Source: Sarcocystis neurona
Taxonomy: Eukaryota > Apicomplexa > Conoidasida > Eucoccidiorida > Sarcocystidae
DNA length: 64,000 nt
Direction of reading: 5' to 3'
NCBI GenBank assembly: GCA_000727475.1
Contig: KL647289.1
Span: 2,560,798 to 2,624,797 of the forward strand
Shown: positions 10,524-21,785 of the stretch, piece by piece
How positions within the stretch are numbered: the stretch's first letter is position 1
Layout of the letters: each line of letters begins with the position of its first letter
Translations under genes and position numbers: made by a program
Notes under the pieces: model-generated
The model's database searches: none
What the model was told of the DNA's origin: nothing
Seen by the model: only the letters and a program-made list of their open reading frames with translations

Positions 10524-12593
10524 ATGAGTCTTAGAAAATGTGCTGCGTTTTTCTCTCCCCCTCATCTGTGCGCGTGCTTTGCGCTGCTTACTACTTCAGC
10601 TGCTCTACACTTTTTCGTCACATCCCCAAGCAGCTTCTCCTCGTTCTCGTTGATGCCGGCTATCAACTCTTCCATTGCGGCAGCCGGTAATATTGCAGCC
10701 ATCGCTACTACTACTGCAGACCACGTTGGTGCGACTGCAGCCGTCTGCTCGTCGCTCCTGTATGGACGCGGAGAGTCTTTTCCGAGAATTCGGCCTGCTG
10801 CTGTATCCTTCAGCAGTTTGAAAGCAGCGGCAACAACAGCAGCCACAGCAGTAGCCGCGCATCAGCTTGTTTCGCAGCCTCTTCTTGCAGTTGCACAGTC
10901 GTCAGTCAAAACAGCAGGCGAAGAAGCATCCGAGCCCTTCTCAGGGGATGAAACGTTACTAACGTGGATCTTTTCACAGCTTAGGAATGTAGAAATTCCC
11001 ACCGTTTCAGCCGCTGTATCGAGTGGGGTGGATCGCCTTGCGTCTGCGGTCCTCTTGCACTTTTTCCCTGAGGCGCAACTAGCACACGAGGCCCCTCCAT
11101 CACCCGGCTCCCTACCTTCGAGGAAGGAAGCCTCATCGTCTCCACCGTCAACGGCGGGTGGAAGTGCTGCAGCGGCAGAACGGACAGGAGTAGCAACTGA
11201 CGGCGTGGCATTGACACGGAGAGGAAGTGCTACGGCAATTACAGAGAGAGACGTAAAAACACAAATAACTGCGCCAGCGCCAACTGCAGTACTACCATCA
11301 GCAGAAGCTACAGCAGCAGCACCAGTGCGAGGACATCCGGGCGACTGGTGTGTTCCGCGTAACAGTGGATCAACTTGTTCTTCGATCCCTCCGGGAAGCG
11401 CAGGCGGAGGTGATGAAATTCTCTCTTTTTCACCCTTGTCAGCTCCGGAAGACATCGCCCTGAGTTCTTTTTCGTCTTCTTACTCGTCTTCCCACTCTTC
11501 GCTTTCTTCCTATTTTTCTCTGTCATCAAGAGACGCCGCGCAGGGGCAGCGAGTTTGTCAAGAAGCAGCAAGGCAGCAGGGCGCGTGCTCCTTTCCGACC
11601 TCTGAAGCAGCACCAAAACAGCTTTCAAACTCTCAACGAACAGCACCAGCGGGCGAGAAGCAAGAAGAGTTTTCGTCTCGTTTGGCGGGAGCAGCGAGAG
11701 AGGGTAAACCTGAATATTACGCCGGGGCGGCAGCAACACTGGAAGGAGAGGAACAGTCCCAGGCGCGGTTGCATTTAGCAGGTGGGGCAGGAGGAAGAGG
11801 AAGGACGGAGGCAAATAGTGCGTTGCTGTCTTCAGTCCCGACTGCAGGAGCAGGAGAAGACCAGTCAGACACTGCGCTGCCTTCAGCAGCAACTGCCCCA
11901 GGAACGCAGCGCTCAGGGTTTGCTTTACCTTCTGCAGGAGAGAAAGCGCTCCCGTTCGGGGAATTGGAGTTCGCCGAGAGTTTCTTTGAAGGACTCCGCA
12001 ACGCAAAGTTTCCTCCTGCTTCTTCCTTCTCAGTGGATGTCGCGGATGTGCGAACGTTTCTATCTTCGCTAGATTTTTTTGATCCCCTACTCCTAGTGCT
12101 ATTGGGGTTTCACGTCTTGCTCGTCGCTGGTACGGTCTGCTGCCGCCGTATGCATGCGCTGCAGCTGCTGCTAATGTCCGTTGTGAGTGTGCTGCTGCTG
12201 TGCTCTAAACAACTGCTACTGCTTTGCAGTCTGGTTGAACAGAGGCTACGTACGGACGACTCGCTGGCTTCTGCAGTTGCCTCCTTCTCTTCTCCCCCGC
12301 CTTCTTCCTCTCCTTCGTCTGCTGTTCCTCAGTTTTATTGTTCTCCTTCTGCAGCTGCACGAGCGACGCTGTTTCTGCTGCTCTTTTGGTGGCTGCCGCT
12401 GTTTACCGCGCTTTCTTTGCTCGTCGGCGCACTGGTGCAGGAACTCGTAGCCTCGGTGCGACTACTCGCCACGCGCAAGGCCGAAGCAACGAAGCGCCGC
12501 TCGCGCAGTAGATACGAAGCAGCTGCCGCAGCAGCAGTTCCAAGGCCCCCGCCTGCTGCTGCGTCCGGCGGCGACAACGCAGCAATAATGTGA
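10524..12593 (+). CDS. TMEM18-family membrane protein with long Ala/Ser-rich N-terminal extension
   Basis: This single-exon gene of 689 codons starts at gccATGag and stops with TGA. TMEM18 proteins are small multi-pass proteins of the inner nuclear membrane with a basic tail. Residues about 505-670 match that family in order: a Phe-rich lead-in, FFDPLLLVLLGFHVLL (family pattern W-x-x-P-W-x-x-x-L-x-x-F-H), a CRR and LQLLLM second segment, then PQFYCSPSAAARATLF matching the family's YQYFDSRGMFIS block, a third hydrophobic segment with PLF, and a Lys/Arg-rich tail (TKRRSRSR). Family members are about 140-165 residues. The extra 500 residues here are Ala/Ser/Glu-rich with a hydrophobic, possibly signal-like N-terminus (residues 8-35). 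A second Ala/Ser/Pro-rich insert separates segments two and three. The block around residue 149 (IFSQLRNVEIP) resembles the one at 487 (FFEGLRNAKFP), which suggests an internal duplication. Assignment is by eye. Confidence 0.7.
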   Translation: MSLRKCAAFFSPPHLCACFALLTTSAALHFFVTSPSSFSSFSLMPAINSSIAAAGNIAAIATTTADHVGATAAVCSSLLYGRGESFPRIRPAAVSFSSLKAAATTAATAVAAHQLVSQPLLAVAQSSVKTAGEEASEPFSGDETLLTWIFSQLRNVEIPTVSAAVSSGVDRLASAVLLHFFPEAQLAHEAPPSPGSLPSRKEASSSPPSTAGGSAAAAERTGVATDGVALTRRGSATAITERDVKTQITAPAPTAVLPSAEATAAAPVRGHPGDWCVPRNSGSTCSSIPPGSAGGGDEILSFSPLSAPEDIALSSFSSSYSSSHSSLSSYFSLSSRDAAQGQRVCQEAARQQGACSFPTSEAAPKQLSNSQRTAPAGEKQEEFSSRLAGAAREGKPEYYAGAAATLEGEEQSQARLHLAGGAGGRGRTEANSALLSSVPTAGAGEDQSDTALPSAATAPGTQRSGFALPSAGEKALPFGELEFAESFFEGLRNAKFPPASSFSVDVADVRTFLSSLDFFDPLLLVLLGFHVLLVAGTVCCRRMHALQLLLMSVVSVLLLCSKQLLLLCSLVEQRLRTDDSLASAVASFSSPPPSSSPSSAVPQFYCSPSAAARATLFLLLFWWLPLFTALSLLVGALVQELVASVRLLATRKAEATKRRSRSRYEAAAAAAVPRPPPAAASGGDNAAIM

Positions 12594-12849
12594 CTCGCGG
12601 CAGCTGCAGAGAAAATTCAGCAGCAACTATTGGGAGAGTTTTAAAGCAGCGCTTTGAAAAGCAGAGTGCTTGAAAACATACACAACTACGGAAGAGAAGC
12701 TGCGGATTGCGTCCCGTGTGTTGCTGGCGTACTCCAGCTTCCTTGGTGTATGTACACAGTGCGGCAACGGCGTTACGTGTGTGTAGGTTTTGTTCGGCAG
12801 AAACAGATCTTCGTGCATGTGCACACGTGCACACTTGATTGTCCTGCAC
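12594..12849. other. 3' flank of the TMEM18-like gene
   Basis: No ORF of interest and no clear poly(A) motif was seen. This is presumably the 3' UTR. Confidence 0.4.
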
Positions 12850-13560
12850 CCCTGGCGTAGGGACCGTAAACACTACGACAGCATCGTCGTGGAGTGTAGC
12901 ATCAGCATGGGACAATGCAGCTGCTGCAACAGCAGAACAAGTGGAAGAAACATCTGAGAGAGCCGATGCTTCCCAGTACTCACGAGACTACCAGGTGCGG
13001 CTCAAGGAGCAGCAGGGAGTGCAGAAAAGCAGGCGACGCAGTACACAAGGGAGCACAGAGGGCTGCGACATTCAAAACAGGTAGAGGAAAGCGACAGCAT
13101 GGGGGAGCTGCAGACGCATCATGTGGAAGCGACCCTGCGTCACAGGAAGCAGACGGTATACGAGAAAAACCACGTGATCTAGCAGGAGGAGAAGCCGATA
13201 CGTCAGAGGAAGGAGCGGTATCGGTTTTGAAGCGAACAGTGCTGCGGGATCAGCACCTTCCACAGTAACTGCAGTGGAAACGTTGTGATGACTCAGGAGC
13301 AGCGTCCGGAGCAGCTGCCACTTCAGCGAGGGTCCTCGAGGCTGCAGCAGCAGCAGCTCAGAAACAGAAGCAGCAGTCACACTGAGGAAAGGCGCGGGCA
13401 CTGGTGGAGGTCAACCTCAGCGGCAAGTGTGCAGTTGTCCAGTAAGGATGCCGGTAGTACTGCAGACAGTTGCCTCTCGCATGGCAGCGCAGGACGGCAG
13501 TGTGACATCTCAGGAGCCGTTGCTGGAAAATTGGTAGCCAACGCACATGCACACTTTGAC
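12850..13560 (+). other. Decayed alanine-type trinucleotide block (GCA/CAG)
   Basis: Short plus-strand frames rich in Ala, Ser, Thr, Glu and Gln follow one another in different frames and end in stops, for example NAAAATAEQVEETSERAD and then SGAASGAAATSARVLEAAAA. No single frame is maintained. It reads either as a broken Ala/Gln-rich coding region or as old (GCA)n sequence eroded by mutation. Ala, Val, Thr, Ser, Gly, Asp and Pro are all one base away from GCN, so repeat decay alone can mimic protein. Confidence 0.5.
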
Positions 13561-15667
13561 ACTAGTGAAATAAAACCTCAGTGTTACAACGCGTACGCTT
13601 TTGTGGTAGCAATTGTGTCCGATTAAACACGTAAATGCGTGCGCGCAGATGCGTGCAGCCACACCCTTGCAGAGAATGCCTTTATTTTCGAAAGAACAGC
13701 AAGAGCTTCAGCGTAGTCTTGATTGCTACCAGTCACTATATGTTCATCAGGCGGTGTGTGTGCTCCTCAGAGATATTGTTTTTGTAAGGTAACAGAGATG
13801 AGGGACTGCTGGCGCCCCATGATAAGAGCAGGCGTTCATTGAGATACGGAGCGAAGCCGTAGTTGCTGATAAATCTCTTCTGGGAGCTCGTGTACGCGGC
13901 ATCTTCTGCTGTGGCTGTTTACCCCTGGTGTGCTCACACCTTTTTCGAGTCCTTGCGGGGGCTCAGAAGAGTTTGATAGGGTGCGATGTTTGGAGCTACT
14001 TATATGCAACAGTTCAACGTATTACTGTTGCGAGTACGGCGCGTGGAGTCATCACGTACTTCTCTTAATGCTTGTCTGCCTCTCTCCCCTAGAGTTTGCG
14101 TTCTTCTATCACGTGAGTGTGAAGCAGTAGCATTTAGTACGCGTGAACGCTCTCCTTTTTCGGGTGATACCCGTTGGCGTATGCCGACTAACTATTCTTC
14201 GACCAAACGTTACTTACGTGTTGCTCTTTATATTGAAAAAATATAGATGTGTATGTTCGTATTGAGAATTGTGTGTAACAACGTGCGTGTACGTCTGGGC
14301 TGTTTGAGGTGCAGAGCAGCAGCTGTGAAAAGGACTGAACAGTTCTCTGCTGCTGCAGAGAAAAACAGGTTTATGATTATGTGTGGCGCAGAACGAGACA
14401 CCTGCACGTTTATGTATGCGCACGTCAGTCGCACTGAAATTTTCGAAGACGTCTTCAACGAAATTTACACATGTATGCGTGCGCCCGTCGTACGGACTGC
14501 TACACGAAGGCACACCACATATGTGACAACCCTCTACGGAAGTAATTGTAATGTTTGCGCCTTCCGCTGGGACGTTTGCACATACCCGGACACAAGAACA
14601 AATCTACATTCATGTGTCGACTTTTGGTATGTCGCATATATAGTGAGATCTACACACGCACGCACATAGACACTTTTCGGTGCACAACCGTCTGCAGGCA
14701 CTCAGTTTATTGTGCAAGATCAACGAACGCCTCCCTTCATCCGTAGAATGTACATGCCGTCCTCCTGGTCCTTGCGCTGCTTCTGCCCGCGGTCGCTTTT
14801 TTCACGGCGACGTGGCATTCTTCCGCAATTTCATCTGCTACTCTCCGCGTGCTGATGTATATGAGACAGCTGGAGACCGGATGCAGAATTCTCTGCGCAC
14901 TGTACGTGTCAATTTTGAATTCTAACGTTTACCCTGAGTCGCCGCCACATGCACGTAAATACATGCATTTATATATATATATATATATATTTACGCCTTC
15001 TGGTGGTAGACACGTGACGAGTGCGCAAGGATACGCCAGTAGACTATACACATGTATATATATATATATGTACAGGGAGAGAGGTAGAGAGTAGAGAGAG
15101 ATATTTAAGGCGCAACACGAGTAGTGCGTAATGTGCACCTCTTGAGCTTATCGCTAGCGTTCGGGTCAACGCTACAGTTCCCATGTACCGAACCTCACCT
15201 GCTTCTACTCTATGTGTTTCATTTGTGTCAAGGGCACGAACAGAAGCAGCTGCCACTAAATCTAGTTTATTGCTCTATACACGTCTGTACAGGCCCAACA
15301 GCAGCAGTGGCCACCAGAAGCACCTCCAGTTTGCAACATGCGGTTGCGGAGCGGTCTGCAAAGTTGCGTCTTGCCCTGACGCCTACGCAGATTCAACAGT
15401 GTTGCTCGGTTGGCAGTACCAACACCCCCACTTGGGGCAGCGACGGCAGTTGGTCTAGGTCGAAAGATGTGTGTTGCCTAGGTCTTAATAAACAGGTCAC
15501 CGCTTGTGCCGTCGCTGAAGGCATAATTGTAAGGATCCTTTGATATATACATATTGTTGTATATATGTGTACAGTAAGGGGTCACCTGCTCTCTCTCTAC
15601 GTACACGTACGCATACAAATATATACATACGCACGTGTAAACTCTCACGTGTTACATGTAGCCGGAT
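13561..15667. other. Gene-poor stretch with TA microsatellites
   Basis: No convincing exon was found. TA tracts lie at about 14969-14991 and 15054-15069, the second followed by a short GA-rich run. Ala/Ser-type frames reappear at 15240-15460. Confidence 0.35.
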
Positions 15668-15765
15668 ATGCAAACGTACAAAGATATGATTAGAAAACGG
15701 TTGACTCCTGTCCGCACGTGCGCAATCTTAGTAGCGGGACTTGTGTACAATGTGTGCGTGCTCAG
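15668..15765 (+). CDS. Possible first coding exon (unknown protein)
   Basis: An ATG at 15668 opens 32 codons plus two bases and ends at a strong donor (ctcag|gtgagt). The peptide starts MQTYKDMIRKRL and contains a hydrophobic stretch (CAILVAGLVYNVCVL), compatible with a signal anchor. The next exon would have to begin with one base. The acceptor at 16639/16640 (attttttag|g) fits that phase and would add a Leu-rich hydrophobic tail ending at 16829. The pairing is unproven and the function unknown. Confidence 0.22.
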
Positions 15766-15899
15766 GTGAGTATGGAAACTAAATTGCACACTTCCTTCAT
15801 TTCCCCAGACACGACGGCAACGTGAAGCCTCAAGTATTTAATAAGAGATAAAAGTGGTGCTGTTAGCTGAGACAGCAGCATGTGGAGCGTATCGCGAAG

Positions 15900-16205
15900 T
15901 TAAACACCAGTACTTAGAACACTACCAATGCAGTCATTCGCATCAGCTACGTTGGCCCATATTTGACCAAGAGCAGCAGTAATAATTGTAGCAGATGACA
16001 ACGAGGTAACAAAAACATGCGTGACCGTAGGAGCACCCGCAGCAAAGAAAACGGCAGAATAAAGCATAAGCGTAAAAGCCACGGCGTAAGCGGTTACACC
16101 GCCTGACGCATCATCCGCCGTAGCAGCATAATTATTTTGCAACCTCAGGATGGCGTGATCGTAGCATCTGAAAGCAGCGCCAGAAACAGATTTAGTCGCT
16201 AACAA
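15900..16205 (-). other. Ala-rich hydrophobic ORF fragment
   Basis: A 101-codon minus-strand frame is rich in Ala, Val and Thr (for example DASGGVTAYAVAFT). It has no family motif and sits between plus-strand blocks of the same compositional type. It is probably decayed trinucleotide sequence, less likely an exon. Confidence 0.3.
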
Positions 16206-16639
16206 CAGCGGTATTGTCTACTGCAAATTCGTGAATTCATCTCTGGCCAGCGCATCAGCATCAGCCGCTGCAATACACAGGTTCCCGTACAGACGACTGT
16301 GTCTTTCCAACTTACAATCGGGGCAAACGGATTTTGTTCTCGCTTGTTTCCTTGCCCCCTCGCTTGTTAAGCCATATGCTGCTGCTATATGTCGTTGGTC
16401 TACACGAGGCGTCCCGTCCCCAGATATCGACTCTATCGACTCCATATGTATTATTTTGTCTCGCGCACCGCGGGTATCATCAGTGCTATTTTTCCTCTCA
16501 ACTGCATGTGTGTTTCCAGGATTCCCTGTTAGTACCATGATCTTCATTCGCTGCTGGGCAGCGACCAGCATCACCTCTGCTTGATCTCGCTGCGCTTTGT
16601 TCGCAGATGCAAAAATCCCCTCCCGTTGCTATTTTTTAG

Positions 16640-16873
16640 GCTGCTGATGGTACTTCTGCCAGGGCGACACGATCTGGTGGTACTCCAGTTTCTGCGGTTC
16701 TTGTTGCTGCACGTAATGGTGCCGCTTCAGTTGCTGTTGCTCGGCCACCGGCCGCGACCTACAAGGTTTCTGCAGCAGCAATCGATGTTGCCCCTAGTGT
16801 TGGGGCTGGAAGGCCTCTGGAGCCCATAGATGCGGACTGGACTGTACTTAGCATTACGAAACACGAGAGGTGA
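16640..16873 (+). other. Ala-rich exon-like block after a good splice acceptor
   Basis: The block begins directly after ccgttgctattttttag, a good acceptor. In one frame it reads 77 codons (AADGTSARATRSGG then PSVGAGRPLEPIDADW) to a TGA at 16871. In the +1 frame it reads a Leu-rich hydrophobic peptide. Either may be a real terminal exon. The first has the less repetitive C-terminus (LEPIDADWTVLSITKHER). Confidence 0.3.
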
Positions 16874-17259
16874 AATTAAAAAGTAGTGCATGGGCATCCC
16901 TATGCTAAATCGCCATGCATGTGGGGGAAGCAGTGACAGGCACTGCAGGGTTGCCTTACATGCGACGGGAGCATCGACAAGGGACACGCATGCACCGTTA
17001 GAAAAATCGTGGTGTTCCTTTTCTATCGTCGACTTCCCTGGATTTCTTCCCCAAGTCGCAAAACTTGGAATCTGGTGACTGCATGACTTCCGTTACTACG
17101 ACATAGGAGAAGTAGAAGAAGTCTAGAGAGCCTCGGTACTGTGTAACATTGGATGCGTTGCTACTACAACATGCCGTCGGGTATGTTCTGTCTTGCGTGC
17201 ATGCGGACCAGCCGTACGGCTAATTCAGCCACTGGCAAATTATTTTCCCCCTCTGATAC

Positions 17260-18690
17260 ATGTGTCTCCTACTAGGGCCATCGACATTTCAAGTCGACGA
17301 ACGCTGCTTCTGTTGCTGTAGCTTTTTTACTAGTATAACTAAACGTCTGGTGCAGTTGTCATACCATCCTCGTGTTGTCTACGAGATACGTGCAGTGATG
17401 TGGCGGTCCTCCTCGCCAGTTCCTGTCACTGATGTATACTGTATATGCATGCATCTATGTGTGTAAATCCTGGTTGATGGCAACTTAGGCTTTTTCTCCT
17501 GCGGCCTCAGCAGCATCAACGAGGGCATCAACATCAACAGCAACATCAGCACCAACGCCAGTAGGACGGGCAACAGAAGCAGCTCCATCAGGCACGTCCC
17601 TCCTGCTGCGTCAGCGTCAACACGAGCAACTCCGAACGCTTCGTTGGCGACAGCGTTCGCAGCAACAGAAGGAACATCATCAGCGTCGGCATCAGTAACA
17701 GTAACAGGAGTTTCAGCAGCACATGTAGCAGCAACTGGAGGAGGGATGGAAGCAGCGGCAACAGTTATTGATTACGTGAGATAGCGAGGAAGGGGCTGCA
17801 GCGGCTTGCAAGGTGCACGGGGGGAAGCCACACAGCAGTACTTTCGAATGTCAGTAGAGGGACTTGTTGGAGGAACGGCCGGAATCACGCTGAACAGAAC
17901 AAACAGCAGCTGTGGCAGGAAACCGAAGGACACTCCGCGGAGTGTTGCGCAGGTGAGGAGGTTGTCCTCACCTACACGGAAAAGAGGCGCTTTCCCGACC
18001 GGTGGAGCTTGGGCTCACTGACGCCGCTGCAGCTCGCACAGCAGCAATAACGGCCGACGTTACAGCAGCGGCAAGAGCACCACCAGCCACACAAAAAACG
18101 AAGGCGGCACGCTGTCTGATCTGCAGCGTGTGCACTGCAAACGGCAACATCTTAGCAGCAGCTACAACACCACCGGAAAGAGAAGCTGTAGCACCCGTAC
18201 AGCAATCATAACACCATGTCCAACAGCGTCAACAACCCCACCAACGTCGGTACAATATCTCGGAATGTGCGGTCATTCCGATGCTACCAGTGACTCTAGT
18301 CAATGAAAGCAGCTGCGTACCGGCAGTTTAGACAACACCCTTTCCTTGTTGCAGCGAAAGCGCTGCTTCCGCTGTAAGTGTCTTTCACTTGCAGCGGCTC
18401 CTCCCGCCGCACCTACTCTACTAGACGTCGCCGCTCTGTGCGCTTCAGCTGCCGCTGTTGCTATGGCATGTGCGCTTCCGTCTGTTATTCGTGCTGCCGT
18501 AGGTGCGCTTACTTGCTGCAGAAATCACTGCAGAGATAACCTACTTGCCATTGCTGCTTCTATTGTGTACACGTTGCGCGTATCCATTGCGGAGCGTGGC
18601 AGGACGTTGTGCGTGTTGGTGGCCTCTGTTGCTTCGCTTTCGTTGTCCCTCCGTCTTTTCCTGAAGGTTTTTAGTTGCACGTAGGAAGCG
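17260..18690 (+). other. Decayed alanine-type trinucleotide block with frame breaks
   Basis: Successive plus-strand frames are Ala/Ser/Thr-rich but broken. 17491-17590 reads in one frame (AASAASTRASTSTATSAP), the sequence shifts near cctcctgctgcgtcag, and it continues in another frame to a TAG at 17782-17784 (GVSAAHVAATGGGMEAAAT). Further blocks lie at 18002-18211 and 18346-18684. They could be remnants of one long Ala-rich coding region or eroded (GCA)n/(GCT)n repeats. No start codon or splice chain was found. Confidence 0.45.
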
Positions 18691-20989
18691 GTAGGTCATC
18701 GACAATAAGGGAAAATGGATTTTCTGGTGGGCGACGCGACGGGACTGCTAAGGAGGGTGGACGCCACAACACGGTGTACCTACACCTACAAGGTGTTGCC
18801 GCAGGACAGAAACGAAGCGATTTGCTGTGCGTGCTGGTCCGGCGGGCAGGGACTCAGGTGAGGGGACGGAGTACCACTAGATAGTTTATAAAATGACTTC
18901 TCTCTAGTCCTTTCTCAAATGACAACTCGAAGGAGACTTCTTCTACCATATTTGTTTGGCCGCAACGGTCTTGCTTGTACACCTCAAGGAGTTAAAATGA
19001 GAATGAAACCGGGTCTTCTAACAAACACCCAGATAGCGGGAGAAAGAACAAAATTTCGTTTACATTCAAATGCGGATAAGCAAACTGCGTGTGTAGGCTG
19101 CACGAGGACTGAGATACACGTGTGAGTGCGCACATACGTACCATACGTGCTGTCCATGGCTAGTGTACGTACACCCGAAAGCCTCGCAGGATTCTCTTGA
19201 ACGCGACTAGGGGAGGTGGTCCAGAGCTGAGGTCACGTAGTGGCAGATATCCCGTGCGCAAACACACGATAACAACCCTTGTATGCCAGCTCAACAACAG
19301 AATTGCGGAAAAATTTCCAAAGTAAGCAAGTACGTCCATGTATACATCTACAGGCAAGAAACCAGGCGCCCACGTATTGGTGTCTCGGCGTGCACTGCTT
19401 CGTTTGCATTGCTGGGCCGCCACGGAAATGCAGGAGCAGGCATGGAGAACACAAGTGGCCACTAACAAATCCATTCGCTTTACGCTGGACTGACGTGTGT
19501 ACGGAGTCCAACGGGAAGACAGGGAAAACCATATCTTAGAGAAGACAAATATCTTCGCAGTTTATGTGAAAAAGTTGAAAGGCTATGAGCGCATACGTGC
19601 ACGTATTGCTGTTACCGGAACAGAATGTCTTCACGTATGCATATGTTTCTATCCGTGCGCTTATGTGGGCTTGCCGCATCTGCAGTAGAAAGACAGAACG
19701 AGCATTTCGAGTAGAAGAGCTGCCGCGGGCGGTTCTTTTTTCGGGTGCCTCAGTTCTGGTATATTTCCTAAGACGACGTTCTGGTGGTGTGTCCTTGCAC
19801 CCACGTGTGCTTGTAAGGACGTGCGCATATATGTATGTAGATGCATATATGTATGTATATTTGGACGTATGCATTTGTACACACATACGCGGGTACGTGC
19901 TATGCCTATTCTGGTGTAAGTCTTAGTGTGAACGCATGTGGCTGTCTCGGTGAATTGCACCTCTGTCGTACAACGACAGATGTCCGTGTCTGACCTTGTA
20001 CATATGTACATGTGTACGTGTTCATATTACATATATATATATATATATGTATATATACACGCAGACATATGCACATATATATGTGGGTGTATACAACATA
20101 TCTGTAAGCATGCATGGGTATATCGACAGTTATTGTGTTGTGTTGGTCAACGTTTCTCGTCTGTTGCACAGTTCCGTAGACGGATGGACGTGTCTGCCTG
20201 CGTAGAAAGGCGATCGGGCAGCGAACGCTAGCTGGGGACTGGTGTAAAAGCAGCGCAAGAGACGCATCGTCTCTGTGCCTGTACGTGAACGTCTGGCCCT
20301 GTAAATGTCGTCTGATTGTCTGTGTATATACGTGTATATATGTATATATATATGTGTACGTCGTAAACATATTTGTTGAGGCCTGCGCGTATCCATAAAA
20401 ATAGATGCATTCGCACCCGCCCGGGCATACGTCTGTGTAAACGGGCGTAGCCGAACTTGGACAGCGTTTCACAGTATCACAAGTGGGTTAACAAGAAATG
20501 AATAAATGCCCTCCTCCCTGTGAGGGCGTGGTAGCATATGATGTAGCACGTATAGGATAGGAGGCGGAAGACAACGCCCCGGTAGATAGCATCCTGCCTT
20601 TTCTCGTCCCTGTAGTACCCACTGGTACAACACGCTTGTGCGGATACGCAGCGTTGCTGCGTATCTTTTCTTTGGCAGCCCTGGTGACTGTGCGTCTCTC
20701 TTCTACAGTAAAAGCTTTTCTGTGGGATCGCCTTTGTATGTGTGTGTGCCTGTTTCGCTTCCTCGCTACATCTCTCTTCTGCCTCTGTCGTTTCCTAATT
20801 CTACGTAGCTCTTTGCGTTCGCGTCTTTCCACAACTTCGTCGCCTCGTGCTCTCGCCTGTGTACTTCTTCTCGGACTGGTGGATTGGGTAGAGCGGCTGA
20901 AAACTCCCTTTGTTGGGACGAAATTTTTGTACAACACTGGTTGTGGATCAGCCCTGACATACTGCACTGTGCTCGCTTCGTTTTCGTTT
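18691..20989. other. Intergenic stretch with TA/CA microsatellites
   Basis: Nothing conserved was recognised. TA-rich tracts lie at about 19830-19860, 20031-20058 and 20330-20355. The overlapping ORFs at 20488-21007 arise at the edge of the pyrimidine-rich tract and are not believed. Confidence 0.35.
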
Positions 20990-21740
20990 GCTGCTTGCGC
21001 GCCTTGACTGGTGCTGCTTCCTTAAGAGTCCTCGTCTTTCCGTTTGTTGACTCTCTTCACTGTGTACATCTCGTTCAACTTTTTCTTTGCCTTCGTTAAT
21101 TCGCGTATCCACACTGTCAGCTGGTGTGTTTCTCTTTCTCCTCCTTTCTTCCCTTCTGTTTGTGATTCCAATTTCCCGTCTACTGTGATTTTGATCCCTC
21201 TTCAGGCGTCGTTTTCGTTTTCTCCCCCCTACTTCCGTCCTTTTCTGCTGGAGTACATCCCGTTCCATCGGTATCTTCCTGCGCGCCCTTTCGGCTCCGG
21301 TGTGCCCGTGTCGCCCACGTACTTCGTTATCCATTTTTGTCTTGCTCGTCTTCGTACGTCGTTTTTTACCGCGTCTACTCCTTCATGTATTTCCTGCTCT
21401 TCTTCTCTTTTCGTCCAGTTTGTCACTCTCGCATTCACTACCTGCTGGCTTGAAAATACACATTTATTTTCTCATCCCTTCCTTTCCCAGCATTTCTGCG
21501 ACGTTGTCGTTCCTGCTCGTCGGTTTCTCGACCTGTCTTTTTCTCCTTCTGTTATTTGTGTTTCTCCGCCGCACATTTCTTGTCTCCTTTTTCGAGTTGT
21601 GGTTTTGGCCGCATGCGCTCTTCTACCCTCTGATCTTCTCCCTTCGTTCATCTCTCTACTCCGTCCTTTCTTCAATTCTGTCTTTCCTCGACTCTTTTCT
21701 TCTTTTATCACTTTCGCTGTACAGCGCCACTGCAGCAAGT
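20990..21740 (+). promoter_or_regulatory. Pyrimidine-rich leader tract upstream of the WDR74 gene
   Basis: For about 750 bases the plus strand is dominated by C and T (tttttc, cctcctttcttcccttc and similar). This creates long Phe/Leu/Ser-rich frames on the plus strand and Arg/Lys/Glu-rich frames on the minus strand. It ends 45 bases before the ATG of the WDR74 gene, just before a CAG that could serve as an acceptor (gtgaaacag). It could be a 5' UTR, a 5' intron or a promoter-proximal element. The sequence alone does not decide. Confidence 0.5.
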
Positions 21741-21785
21741 GAAACAGAGCTGACGCTGGGTCGCCACAGCGGGCGTGTGGAGGCG

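Noticed and set aside
11308..12006. 232-codon minus-strand ORF inside the TMEM18-like gene
   Set aside because: It is a shadow of the Ala/Ser-rich coding sequence on the plus strand, which has a recognisable domain.
20488..21334. Arg/Lys-rich minus-strand ORFs
   Set aside because: They are the complement of the same pyrimidine tract and show no conserved motif.
21300..21785. N-terminal extension of the WDR74 frame (Phe/Leu/Ser-rich)
   Set aside because: It is a translation of the pyrimidine-rich tract, has no ATG start, and bears no resemblance to the family N-terminus.
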